Shown here piece by piece: positions 1 through 7,346 of a DNA stretch of 10,051 nt (position 1 is its first letter; the number at the start of each line of letters is the position of its first letter). The position numbers and the translations under genes are program-made. The notes under the pieces were generated by a model, which was not told where the DNA came from, searched no databases, and saw only the letters and a list, made by a program, of their open reading frames with translations. The DNA is from ZC4RG30 sp041168985 (lineage in GTDB: Bacteria > Pseudomonadota > Gammaproteobacteria > Steroidobacterales > Steroidobacteraceae). The stretch is from positions 1 through 10,051 of the forward strand of contig JBEEKA010000015.1 of NCBI GenBank assembly GCA_041168985.1, in the 5' to 3' direction.

Positions 1-1149
1 GTAGATGATGCCGAGGCTGTAAAGGTCGCTGCGTTCGTCCAGCGGCGCACCCTGTGCGTGTTCGGGGCTCATGTAATACGGCGAGCCACGCAGCATCGAC
101 GTGACGATGGACTGAGCCGGGTCCGAGAACGGCGCCGTGAGGCCGAAGTCGATGAGGACGACCTGTCCGGTCACGCGCAGCATCAGGTTGCCCGGCTTCA
201 GGTCGCCGTGGAGCATGCCGCAGCGATGAACGGTGGAAAGCGCGCCGGCGATGCGCCGCATGTACTCGAGGGCTTCCCGCTCCGTGATCGGATTCAGCAT
301 GCGGGCGCGCAGGTCCCCGCAGGGGAAATATTCCATGGCGAGGTACTCTCGCCCTTCGTGCATGCCGTATTCATGGATGTCGATGACGGCCGGACTGCGC
401 AGGGCCCGCAGCGTCGTGTATTCATGGGCGAAGCCGGATGCCTCGGCGTCGCCGCGCGAGACTTTCAGCGCGACGTTGCGACCCAGGGTGTCGCTCGATG
501 CGAGATAGACCGTCGCGCGTTGCGACTCGCCCAGCTTCTGCAGCAGGCGGTAACCGGGCACGAGATCCCGCCGGCCATCGAGCAGCCTGCGGGGCGGCGC
601 CAGCAGGGGTTCGCGCGACGAATCCGAAATCGGCGCCTCGACGGGCAGGATGGTCTGTGCAGGCGGCAGCGCCGTGATCGGGAGCGCCGACTCGGCGGAA
701 TCGATCATCACGGACAGGCGGTGCGCCGACACGAGTTCGCTGGGCAGGTAGTCCATGGCGCCCAGACGGAGCGCCAGGACGGCGGCCATTTCATTGCCGG
801 ATTCGGCAATGACGATGACAGGCGCCGTGTCGGCGCGGATCGCCAGCTTGGCCAGCCACTGGAGCCCGGGGCTGCCTGCCGGGTCCTCGGCCCCGCCGCA
901 GTCGAGCACGGCGAAGAGCAGGTCCCAGTCTTCCCGCCGGGGGTGCCGCATCTGCCGGCGCATTTCGACGGAATCAAGCACGGTGACGCGCGCCGACGGG
1001 TTGGCGGCCTCAAGCCGATGGCACAACCAGTTGCCGCGATCCTCGTTGTCGGAGACCACGAGAAGGCGCGGTCCGGCCACGGGCGCCTTTACGCCGCTGC
1101 CGCCACCCGCCAACCTTCCGGTTGCCGGGCCAGTCCCTGCGTGATCCAT
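1..1149 (-). CDS. Ser/Thr protein kinase with N-terminal receiver-like domain (partial; C-terminus outside window)
   Basis: The reading frame is open from the ATG at 1149 to the window edge (383 codons, no stop), so the gene continues to the left. Residues about 24-150 have the alternating strand/helix pattern of a response-regulator receiver domain: a LLVVSDNED first strand, a candidate phospho-acceptor D83 (AVLDCGG) and a GAMDYL motif near 130-135. After a Pro-rich linker, a Hanks-type kinase domain starts near 200. It shows VALK with K229, the helix-C Glu E243, a catalytic loop HGDLKPGN (314-321; D316, K318, N321), DFG at 334-336, GSPYYMSPE (355-363) and DERSDLYSLG (371-380). The catalytic loop has HGD instead of HRD, so it is a non-RD kinase. 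The receiver lacks the usual switch Thr (A115) and Lys (S137). The protein probably phosphorylates Ser/Thr on unknown cytoplasmic targets. The start is reasonable but lacks a clear ribosome-binding site; an in-frame GTG at 1080 is an alternative. Confidence 0.9.
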   Translation of the reverse strand, partial: MDHAGTGPATGRLAGGGSGVKAPVAGPRLLVVSDNEDRGNWLCHRLEAANPSARVTVLDSVEMRRQMRHPRREDWDLLFAVLDCGGAEDPAGSPGLQWLAKLAIRADTAPVIVIAESGNEMAAVLALRLGAMDYLPSELVSAHRLSVMIDSAESALPITALPPAQTILPVEAPISDSSREPLLAPPRRLLDGRRDLVPGYRLLQKLGESQRATVYLASSDTLGRNVALKVSRGDAEASGFAHEYTTLRALRSPAVIDIHEYGMHEGREYLAMEYFPCGDLRARMLNPITEREALEYMRRIAGALSTVHRCGMLHGDLKPGNLMLRVTGQVVLIDFGLTAPFSDPAQSIVTSMLRGSPYYMSPEHAQGAPLDERSDLYSLGIIY

Positions 1150-1175
1150 GTGAAAGCCAGTCCGAGACCCATTCA

Positions 1176-1709
1176 ATGTCCAATGCTACTGCCGTCTTGA
1201 TACGGGAAGCCACTCGTTCCGACGTTTCCGCAATCCACGGTCTGATCGGCGAACTCGCCGATTACGAGAAACTGCGCGATGCCTTCGTGGGCGAAGCCAC
1301 GACGCTGGCTTCGCACCTGTTCGACGAGCCCCGCTGCGCCCATGCGCTGGTGGCCTGCCTCGGAGAGGAAGTCGTTGGTTTCGCGCTGTACTTCTTCAAC
1401 TACTCGACGTTCCTGTGCAAGCCCGGGCTCTATCTCGAGGACCTCTACGTCCAGCCGGCGCACCGGGGGCGTGGTATCGGGAAGGCGGTTCTTGGCGAAC
1501 TCGCGCGCCGCGCGGCTGCCCGGGGATGCGGACGGATGGAATGGTCGGTGCTGGACTGGAACGCGCCCTCCATTGCCTTCTATCGGGCGCTCGGTGCCGA
1601 AGCACTCGATGAATGGACGACGTTCCGCCTGACCGGCGAGTCCCTTACTCGCCTCGCTGCATCAGGAAGCGACGGTTCCGCCAGACCAGGATGGCGCCGT
1701 CCTCGGTGA
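1176..1709 (+). CDS. GNAT family N-acetyltransferase, spermidine/thialysine acetyltransferase (SSAT)-like
   Basis: This 177-residue protein has the single-domain GNAT fold. The acetyl-CoA-binding motif A is HRGRGIGKAVL (96-106), preceded by the strand LYLEDLYVQP (85-94). The segments YFFNYSTFL (72-80), LYLEDLYV and VLDWN (125-129), followed by SIAFYRALGA with Tyr136 as likely general acid, match the eukaryotic-type spermidine/spermine and thialysine acetyltransferases. It should transfer acetyl from acetyl-CoA to a primary amine of a small polyamine or lysine-like substrate in the cytoplasm; the exact substrate cannot be read from sequence. The ATG at 1176 fits the family N-terminus (VLIREATRSDV). 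An upstream in-frame TTG at 1122 would add residues with no family resemblance. The Arg/Gly/Ser-rich tail after about residue 160 is probably non-domain and is read from DNA that overlaps gspB. The gene lies 26 bases from the divergent kinase gene, which leaves little room for separate promoters. Confidence 0.9.
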   Translation: MSNATAVLIREATRSDVSAIHGLIGELADYEKLRDAFVGEATTLASHLFDEPRCAHALVACLGEEVVGFALYFFNYSTFLCKPGLYLEDLYVQPAHRGRGIGKAVLGELARRAAARGCGRMEWSVLDWNAPSIAFYRALGAEALDEWTTFRLTGESLTRLAASGSDGSARPGWRRPR

Positions 1710-2304
1710 TGCGTTCGAGGCGCAGTCCGTCCGGGAGGGCATCGCCTTCGCGCAACCGCATGCCGTTCAGCAGCAGGTAGCGGCGCGCGGGCTCGGGGTC
1801 ATAGACGTGGAGGCTCAGGCGCAGATCCGGCAGTCCGCTGTTTCCGGCCCGCATGTCGGCGAGGCTCGCGACGGGGCCGGTTCCCTGCGGATGGGTGTCC
1901 GGCGTCGCGGGTGGCAAGGACCTCGGCGCCTGTGGCGATTCCGGCGCAGCGAAAACTGGTTCCGGCATCGGAGGCTGTGCGGGCGCCCGGTAAGGTCCAG
2001 TCGCGGCCATCGGCGGTGCCGCCACGTCATGGGGTGACGCGGTGACTGTCGCAGCTGGCGGTGGCGAGACAGGCGGTGCGGCGCCCTCGACGACGGGAGT
2101 CGCTGCAGCCGGTGTCACGGCGGGCTTGCGCAGCAGCAGGTAACCCAGCAGGACCAGGTTGAGCGCCAGCACGACGAGCAGCACGACGACGCCGGTCGGC
2201 AACGTCGAGCGTCGGGGGGCGGCCCGCATCTCGTAGAGCGTCGGACCGGTCTGGCGCCGCCGCTCTGCCTCGGACTTCTTCAATGCATCGAGGATGAAGG
2301 ACAT
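1645..2304 (-). CDS. gspB: General secretion pathway protein GspB
   Basis: The 219-residue protein opens with MSFILDALKKSEAERRR, the signature cytoplasmic N-terminus of GspB/PulB/ExeB proteins. A single membrane segment lies at about 36-58. A long Pro/Ala-rich periplasmic linker (about 62-150) follows, then the C-terminal GspB domain (about 158-217: DLRLSLHVYDPEP, RYLLLNGMRLREGD, DGAILVWRNRRFLM). In characterised systems such as Aeromonas ExeAB, GspB pairs with GspA in the inner membrane and supports insertion of the type II secretin through the peptidoglycan. It begins 2 bases after the gspA stop, so the two are surely cotranscribed and probably translationally coupled. The nearest purine-rich site, GGGAG, sits about 11 bases upstream, within gspA. 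The 3' end overlaps the convergent GNAT gene by 65 bases, leaving no room for an intergenic terminator. Confidence 0.93.
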   Translation of the reverse strand: MSFILDALKKSEAERRRQTGPTLYEMRAAPRRSTLPTGVVVLLVVLALNLVLLGYLLLRKPAVTPAAATPVVEGAAPPVSPPPAATVTASPHDVAAPPMAATGPYRAPAQPPMPEPVFAAPESPQAPRSLPPATPDTHPQGTGPVASLADMRAGNSGLPDLRLSLHVYDPEPARRYLLLNGMRLREGDALPDGLRLERITEDGAILVWRNRRFLMQRGE

Positions 2305-2306
2305 GG

Positions 2307-3953
2307 TCAGCGAGACTCCCTTTTCGGAGCCGTCAGGAGGGGCGTGCCTTCCCCGGGAACGGCCGCATCCAGCACGGCCTGGGTGGCCGCGCCGGCTACG
2401 CCGTCGTCCTTGAGACCGTGTTGGCGCTGCAGGTCGCGTACCTGCTTCTGTAGCGCGGCATCGAACTGATCATCCGATTTCGGGGAAACGCCCCGCCAGT
2501 GCGCAAGCCGCGTGCGCAGTTCCTGGACGGCCGGTCCGCGCATGCCGAGGCTGAGTGCGCGGGTGTCGAGCGAAGGAGGTTTCCAGAGCACCACGAAATC
2601 GCCCTGCCACGCGGAGAGGAAGTCTTCGAGCGGCACCACATGCGTCCGGCCAGCGAACCACAGCGTTGCCGAGCTGTCGTCCATCGCCGCCAGCGCCGCG
2701 GGGTGGCGCGTGTCGCCAGTGCCCAGATCGAGCATCACCGGCCGGTTGATCGCGCGCAGCAGGGACACCGTGCCGTTCTGGCCGAGGCATTCGAGTCCCT
2801 GGCGGAGGGCCTGCTCGCAGGCGTCATCGCGACTGCCGGCGGCAAAGGTCGCTCCCCAGTATGAAAAGACCTGATGCCAGACCGCTGCCCGCGCGCCCTC
2901 TTCCGGCATCTGGCGCAGCGAGGCCTGCAGCGTGGGAGGTTCCTGCGGGGCAGCTGGCGTTTCCGGCGGTTTCGCGGCGGGCGCCGCGACAGCGACCGGT
3001 GCCGCTGGCGCCGTGTTCTTCCGAGGGGCCTTCAGCAACAGCATCACGACGGTGCCGACCACCAGCGCAACCGATGTCGCCAGGAGGGGGAACAGCCACG
3101 GCGGCAGGATCCTGCGGCCGAGCACTTCGCCGGCTGCGCGGCGGACCATGCCGCCGGTCACGAGATGGCGGTCCTGCGCATAGCCGCCGAGCAGCGCGCG
3201 GTCGGCGATGATGTTCAGCAGGCGTGGCACGCCCCCGCTTGCCCGATACAGCTCGAACAGGGCCCCGTCGGTGAAGAGGTCGTGGGTCGCGCCCGCGATT
3301 CGAAGCCGGTGTTTGACGTAGGTTTCCGAATCCCTGCGTGCCAGCGGCTCGAGGTGGTAGCGGCCCGTGATGCGCTGGGCAAGCTGCCGCAGGTCGTTGC
3401 GGGACAGGATGTCGCGCAGTTCCGGCTGGCCGATGAGGATGATCTGCAGCAGCTTCTGCGTATCGGTCTCGAGGTTCGTCAGCAGGCGGATCTGTTCCAT
3501 CAGGTCGGGCGACAGGTTCTGGGCCTCGTCGACGACCAGCACCACACGCCGTCCTTCGGCATGCGCACGCAGCAGGTAGCTGTTCAGGATGTCGATGAGG
3601 TCCTTCACGCTGCCGACCGCGTCGTTGGGCACCATGATGCCCAGCTCCTCGCAGATCGTGAGCATGAACTCGGGGGCATCCATCCGCGGGTTGAATATCA
3701 GCGCGATCTCGGCGCCTTTTGGCGCGCGCGCCAGCAGCGCCCGAATCACCGTCGTCTTGCCCGTGCCCACCTCGCCCGTCAGCTGGATGAAGCCGCCGGC
3801 CTCGTCGATGCCGTAGACGAGGTGTGCCAGGGCCTCGGCGTGCCGGCCGCTCAGGAAGAGGTAACGCGGATCCGGCGTGATGGCGAAGGGTCGCTCCGCC
3901 AGGCCGTAGAACGTGAGGTACAGGCCCTGGCCGGCGGTCTCAGTCGTGGACAT
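2307..3953 (-). CDS. gspA: General secretion pathway protein GspA (ExeA-type AAA+ ATPase with peptidoglycan-binding domain)
   Basis: With the ATG at 3953 the protein has 548 residues. The N-terminus carries the family signature LYLTFYGLAERPFAITPDPR and continues into an AAA+ ATPase domain with Walker A GEVGTGKTT (60-68) and Walker B VVLVVDEAQN (137-146). A membrane segment lies at about 286-307. A Pro/Ala-rich linker follows, then a C39-peptidase-like domain (about 352-462) with no convincing catalytic Cys-His pair, and a peptidoglycan-binding repeat (about 471-530; RGPAVQELRTRL, LQRQHGLKDDGVAG). ExeA-type proteins hydrolyse ATP, bind and multimerise on peptidoglycan, and with GspB help the secretin assemble. 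Two ATGs at 3992 and 3986 extend the frame but would lengthen the overlap with fadE to 53 or 47 bases. The 3953 start has a GGGAG upstream, somewhat far away, and overlaps fadE by 14 bases. The true start is uncertain; the identity is not. Confidence 0.93.
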   Translation of the reverse strand: MSTTETAGQGLYLTFYGLAERPFAITPDPRYLFLSGRHAEALAHLVYGIDEAGGFIQLTGEVGTGKTTVIRALLARAPKGAEIALIFNPRMDAPEFMLTICEELGIMVPNDAVGSVKDLIDILNSYLLRAHAEGRRVVLVVDEAQNLSPDLMEQIRLLTNLETDTQKLLQIILIGQPELRDILSRNDLRQLAQRITGRYHLEPLARRDSETYVKHRLRIAGATHDLFTDGALFELYRASGGVPRLLNIIADRALLGGYAQDRHLVTGGMVRRAAGEVLGRRILPPWLFPLLATSVALVVGTVVMLLLKAPRKNTAPAAPVAVAAPAAKPPETPAAPQEPPTLQASLRQMPEEGARAAVWHQVFSYWGATFAAGSRDDACEQALRQGLECLGQNGTVSLLRAINRPVMLDLGTGDTRHPAALAAMDDSSATLWFAGRTHVVPLEDFLSAWQGDFVVLWKPPSLDTRALSLGMRGPAVQELRTRLAHWRGVSPKSDDQFDAALQKQVRDLQRQHGLKDDGVAGAATQAVLDAAVPGEGTPLLTAPKRESR

Positions 3954-6441
3954 GGACGGCGCCGAGCTCCCGCGAATCGAAGTCATCAACATGGATCACG
4001 GACATGATGCGCTGTTCGTGGTCAAGCAGCGCCCGCGCATCCGCGTCCGAGAGCAGGCCGATCTGCCGGCCCTGCTCGACCTGGCCCGTGAAATCCAGCG
4101 CCGTGATGCGACCGCTGCGCAGACCCTCCACGCGCAAGCGCCGCTCGAGGGGTTCGATCTCGATGGCCGAGCGCAACGCTTCATCGACGAGGCCGAGCGG
4201 GTTGCCCTCCGTCGTGCTCGTGAAAGCGTGGCGGCAGAGGCGAGCGCGGGTCGGACCCTGCGTCATGGCCAGTTCGGCGAGCTGCGCGCCGAGCCTGTCG
4301 CTGGGCGCGAAGTAGGTGCGGCCGCGCGGGAAGATCACGAGCCTCATGAAGGCCGCCAGCGGACGATTGGGGAAGTTGCGCAGGAAATCATGCAACTGTT
4401 CCTGGGCGCGGTACAGAAGCGTGCGGCAGGACCACTCGACGACGGGAAGGTCTTCCGGTGGATTGCCATTGTCATGGTGGCGCTTCAGCACCATCGACGC
4501 GAGGTACAGGTACGACAGCACGTCACCCAGGCGGGCCGACAGGCTTTCCTTCTTCTTGAGGTAGCCGCCCAGCGACAGCATGGCGATGTCCGAGGCGAAG
4601 GCGAAGGACGACGAGAATCGCTCGATGTGCTGGAAATAGCGCTTTTCCTGGCGCGAGCCGGGCGCGGGTTCGAAACGCGCGAGGGTCAGCGCCATGACGG
4701 CAGAGCGGACGGCATTGGAGATCGCGAAGCCGATATGGCCGAACAATGCGCGATCGAAGGCTTCGACGCCCGCGCGGCGGTTGGGGTCGCGCGCGGCTTC
4801 CATTTCCCTCAGCACGAAGGGGTGGCAGCGGATCGCACCCTGTCCGAAGATGATGAGATTGCGCGTGAGGATGTTCGCGCCTTCGACGGTGATGCCGATC
4901 GGCGCGGACTGGTAGGCGCGCGCCAGGTAATTCTTGGGCCCGAGCATGATGCCCTTGCCGCCGTGCACGTCCATCGCGTCGTTGGAGACCTGCCGGCCCA
5001 TTTCCGTCACGTGGTATTTCAGGATCGCGGCCGGCACGGCAGGCTGCTCGCCGCCATCGATCGCGCCCGTCGTGACGGAGCGGGCGGCATCCATGATGTA
5101 GGTCGTGCCCAGGATGCGGGCGATGACCTGCTCCACGCCTTCGAACTTGCCGACCGGCACGCCGAACTGGCGTCGGATGCGCGCGTAGGCACCGGTCGTC
5201 CAGGCCGCGACGAGGGCGCCGCCCGTTGCGCTCGCGGGCAGGGAGATGCAGCGGCCGACCGACAGCTGCTCGATGAGCATCTTCCAGCCGCGTCCGGCCA
5301 TCGGCATGCCGCCGATGATCGCATCGAGCGGAACGAAGACGTCCCTGCCCTGGATCGGTCCGTTCTGGAAGGGAATGTTGAGCGGGAAGTGGCGGCGGCC
5401 GATCGTGATGCCCGGCGTGTTCCGCGGCAGCAGCGCACAGGTAATGCCTATGTCCACCTTGTCGCCGACCAGCCGGTCCGGATCGAAGAGCCGGAAGGCG
5501 AGGCCGATGACTGTGGCGACCGGTGCCAGCGTGATGTAGCGCTTGGAAAAGTTCAGCCGTATGCCGAGGACTTCCTGCCCCTCGTAAACGCCGCGACAGA
5601 TGACGCCCGTGTCGCTGATCGAGGCGGCGTCCGATCCGACGGTAGGGCTGGTCAGTGCGAAGCAGGGAATGTCCTCGCCGCGCGCCAGGCGCGGCAGGTA
5701 ATGCTGGCGCTGCGCCTCGGTCCCGTAATGCACCAGCAGTTCGCCAGGGCCGAGCGAATTCGGCACGGCCACGGTCGACGCGAGCGTGATGCTGCGGCTG
5801 GCGAGCTTCGTCAGGATCGATGACTGCGCGTAGCGGCCGAACTCCAGGCCGCCATAGCGCCTCGGGATGATCATTGCGAAGAAGCCCTGCTGGCGGATGT
5901 AGTCCCAGGCTTCGGGCGGCAGGTCCGCGCGACGGTGCGTGACATCGAAGTCCTCGACCATCGCGCAGAGCGTCTCGCAGGGCCCGTCGAGGAAGGCCTG
6001 CTCCTCCGCCGTCAGCTGGGCCGGGCGCGTGTCGAGCAGCTTCTTCCAGTCAGGCTTGCCGGTGAAGAGTTCCCCGTCCCACCAGACGTTGCCGGCCGCG
6101 AGCGCCTCGCGTTCGGTGTCCGACATCGCGGGCAGCAGCTTGAGGTAGGCCTTCAGGAAGGGGCGCGAGATGAGGCTCTTGCGCAGCGGCCGCAGGTTCA
6201 GCAGCCACAGCGACAACAGCATCAGCCACAGCAGGCCCTTCCACACGCCGGATGCGGCACCAAACCAGGTGTAGCCCGCGAGGAGGGTCGTGAAAGTGAC
6301 GGTGAAGGCCAGCAGCGGCAGCCGCAGGTAGGCCATCAGCAGCAGGGCGCCGACGAAAAGCAGCGTGACCAGGCCACCGATGTGCGTAACCGCAAATGCC
6401 AGGGCCGTCACGACCAGTAACAGGAGGATGGCGGGCAACAT
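3940..6441 (-). CDS. fadE: Membrane-associated acyl-CoA dehydrogenase FadE
   Basis: The 833-residue length is close to Escherichia coli FadE (about 814) and far above soluble acyl-CoA dehydrogenases (about 380). FadE catalyses the first, FAD-dependent oxidation of acyl-CoA to trans-2-enoyl-CoA in fatty-acid beta-oxidation. The first roughly 85 residues form several hydrophobic segments (about 2-38, 42-60 and 66-82), suggesting inner-membrane attachment. The dehydrogenase core includes GFFAMIIPRRYGGLEF (186-201), CFALTSPTVGSDAASI (260-275), a helical domain with MDVHGGKGIMLGPKN (490-504) and ITVEGANILTRN (517-528). By analogy with the YEG motif of MCAD, E520 is the candidate catalytic base. 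The remaining 300 or so C-terminal residues match the FadE-specific extension (DUF1974). The usual SPxAGSD motif reads SPTVGSD here. The ATG at 6441 is directly preceded by a promoter-like -10 rather than a ribosome-binding site. gspA overlaps the 3' end, so fadE heads this leftward unit. Confidence 0.95.
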   Translation of the reverse strand: MLPAILLLLVVTALAFAVTHIGGLVTLLFVGALLLMAYLRLPLLAFTVTFTTLLAGYTWFGAASGVWKGLLWLMLLSLWLLNLRPLRKSLISRPFLKAYLKLLPAMSDTEREALAAGNVWWDGELFTGKPDWKKLLDTRPAQLTAEEQAFLDGPCETLCAMVEDFDVTHRRADLPPEAWDYIRQQGFFAMIIPRRYGGLEFGRYAQSSILTKLASRSITLASTVAVPNSLGPGELLVHYGTEAQRQHYLPRLARGEDIPCFALTSPTVGSDAASISDTGVICRGVYEGQEVLGIRLNFSKRYITLAPVATVIGLAFRLFDPDRLVGDKVDIGITCALLPRNTPGITIGRRHFPLNIPFQNGPIQGRDVFVPLDAIIGGMPMAGRGWKMLIEQLSVGRCISLPASATGGALVAAWTTGAYARIRRQFGVPVGKFEGVEQVIARILGTTYIMDAARSVTTGAIDGGEQPAVPAAILKYHVTEMGRQVSNDAMDVHGGKGIMLGPKNYLARAYQSAPIGITVEGANILTRNLIIFGQGAIRCHPFVLREMEAARDPNRRAGVEAFDRALFGHIGFAISNAVRSAVMALTLARFEPAPGSRQEKRYFQHIERFSSSFAFASDIAMLSLGGYLKKKESLSARLGDVLSYLYLASMVLKRHHDNGNPPEDLPVVEWSCRTLLYRAQEQLHDFLRNFPNRPLAAFMRLVIFPRGRTYFAPSDRLGAQLAELAMTQGPTRARLCRHAFTSTTEGNPLGLVDEALRSAIEIEPLERRLRVEGLRSGRITALDFTGQVEQGRQIGLLSDADARALLDHEQRIMSVIHVDDFDSRELGAVHVHD

Positions 6442-6447
6442 CCCGGG

Positions 6448-6477
6448 ACTATACGCCCGGAGGGCGAGGCGTGTGGA
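6448..6477 (-). promoter_or_regulatory. Candidate sigma-70 promoter for fadE (probably leaderless transcript)
   Basis: On the minus strand a TATAGT hexamer (6448-6453, 5 of 6 to consensus) lies 18 bases downstream of TCCACA (6472-6477, 4 of 6 to consensus). Only six bases, CCCGGG, separate the -10 from the fadE ATG, so transcription would start at or next to the A of the start codon. There is no Shine-Dalgarno sequence in front of this ATG, which agrees with leaderless translation. The -10 is flanked by an inverted repeat of five-base arms (CCGGG and CCCGG) with eight bases between them, which could be a small operator or chance in GC-rich DNA. The assignment rests on pattern only. Confidence 0.5.
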
Positions 6478-6527
6478 CGCGCCCGGCGCAGGGATCGCCA
6501 GGGGTCGATCAGCGGTAGAGTGAGGGC

Positions 6528-7346
6528 GTGGACCTGCACCCGCTGCGAGAATTCATGGCCCGGCACCGGCGCCTTTTCGTGCTGACCGGTGCGGGCTGCA
6601 GTACCGACTCCGGCATACCGGACTATCGGGACGCGAACGGCGAATGGAAACGTTCGCCGCCGGTCCAGTATCCCGCCTTCATGGCGGACCACGCCGTGCG
6701 GCAACGGTATTGGGCACGCAGCCTCGTCGGCTGGCGCCATTTGGGGCACGCAAGTCCCAATGCGTCCCATGCCGCCCTGGCGCGGCTCGAAGGCGAGGGT
6801 CGTGTCGACACCCTCGTCACGCAGAACGTCGATGGCCTGCACCAGAAGGCCGGAAGCCGGCGCGTCATCGACCTGCATGGACGGCTTGATGCCGTCGCCT
6901 GCCAGGCCTGTGGCAGACGCAGTCCCCGCGCGGCACTGCAGATCTCCCTGGCCGAACTCAATCCGGGATGGGAGGGGCGGGCCGCGCGCGTCGGGCCCGA
7001 CGGTGACGTGGATCTCGAGGCGGACGACTTCGGGGGTTTCGTGGTGCCAGACTGCATGGACTGCGGCGGCATCCTGAAGCCGGATGTCGTGTTTTTCGGC
7101 GAGGCGGTGCCGCGGGACCGTGTCGAGGCCGCCTATGCCGCCGTCGCGCGTTCCGATGCCGTGCTGGTCATTGGTTCGTCGTTGATGGTCTATTCCGGAT
7201 TCCGCTTCGTCCGGGCCGCGGCCGATGCCGGCAAGCCCATCGCGGCCGTGAACCGGGGTCGCACCCGCGCCGACGAGCTGCTGTCGCTCAAGGTCGACGC
7301 GGGCTGCGCGGAGACGCTCGAAAGGCTTACCTGTCCCACTCGGTGA
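6528..7346 (+). CDS. NAD-dependent protein deacylase, Sir2 (sirtuin) family
   Basis: The 272-residue protein carries the full sirtuin set. The NAD-binding GAGCSTDSGIPDYRD is at 21-35, TQNVDGLH at 98-105 and the catalytic His H117 in DLHGR. Zinc ligands are CQAC (125-128) and CMDC (176-179), and LKPDVVFFGE (183-192) and VIGSSL (214-219) follow. Tyr at position 33 (IPDYR rather than IPDFR) and the roughly 47-residue zinc-module insert are features I associate with the SIRT4-like class II group. It should remove acetyl or other acyl groups from lysines using NAD+ in the cytoplasm. Translation most likely starts at the GTG at 6528; a later in-frame ATG at 6555 would still leave 11 residues before GAG. 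It diverges from fadE across 86 bases and overlaps the convergent SnoaL-like gene by 20 bases. Confidence 0.93.
   Translation: MDLHPLREFMARHRRLFVLTGAGCSTDSGIPDYRDANGEWKRSPPVQYPAFMADHAVRQRYWARSLVGWRHLGHASPNASHAALARLEGEGRVDTLVTQNVDGLHQKAGSRRVIDLHGRLDAVACQACGRRSPRAALQISLAELNPGWEGRAARVGPDGDVDLEADDFGGFVVPDCMDCGGILKPDVVFFGEAVPRDRVEAAYAAVARSDAVLVIGSSLMVYSGFRFVRAAADAGKPIAAVNRGRTRADELLSLKVDAGCAETLERLTCPTR

Noticed and set aside
58..1200. 380-codon open frame on the plus strand, antisense to the kinase
   Set aside because: The minus-strand kinase catalytic motifs are unambiguous, and this frame has no domain.
2347..2640. Possible active C39 cysteine peptidase domain at the C-terminal part of GspA
   Set aside because: The fold-like segment is present, but no convincing Gln/Cys/His catalytic set could be placed. 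In ExeA-type proteins I regard this region as a non-catalytic C39-like domain.
2874..4007. 377-codon open frame on the plus strand, antisense to gspA
   Set aside because: gspA has Walker motifs, a membrane segment and a peptidoglycan-binding repeat in the opposite frame. The plus frame has none and is Gln/Arg/His-rich.
3913..5823. 636-codon open frame on the plus strand, antisense to fadE
   Set aside because: fadE on the other strand has clear family motifs over the full length. This frame is His/Arg/Asp/Gly-rich with no recognisable domain, as is typical for the shadow of a GC-rich gene.
6408..6878. 156-codon open frame on the minus strand spanning the fadE-sirtuin gap
   Set aside because: It lies antisense to the sirtuin NAD-binding region and would run out of frame into fadE. 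No family resemblance and no ribosome-binding site were found.
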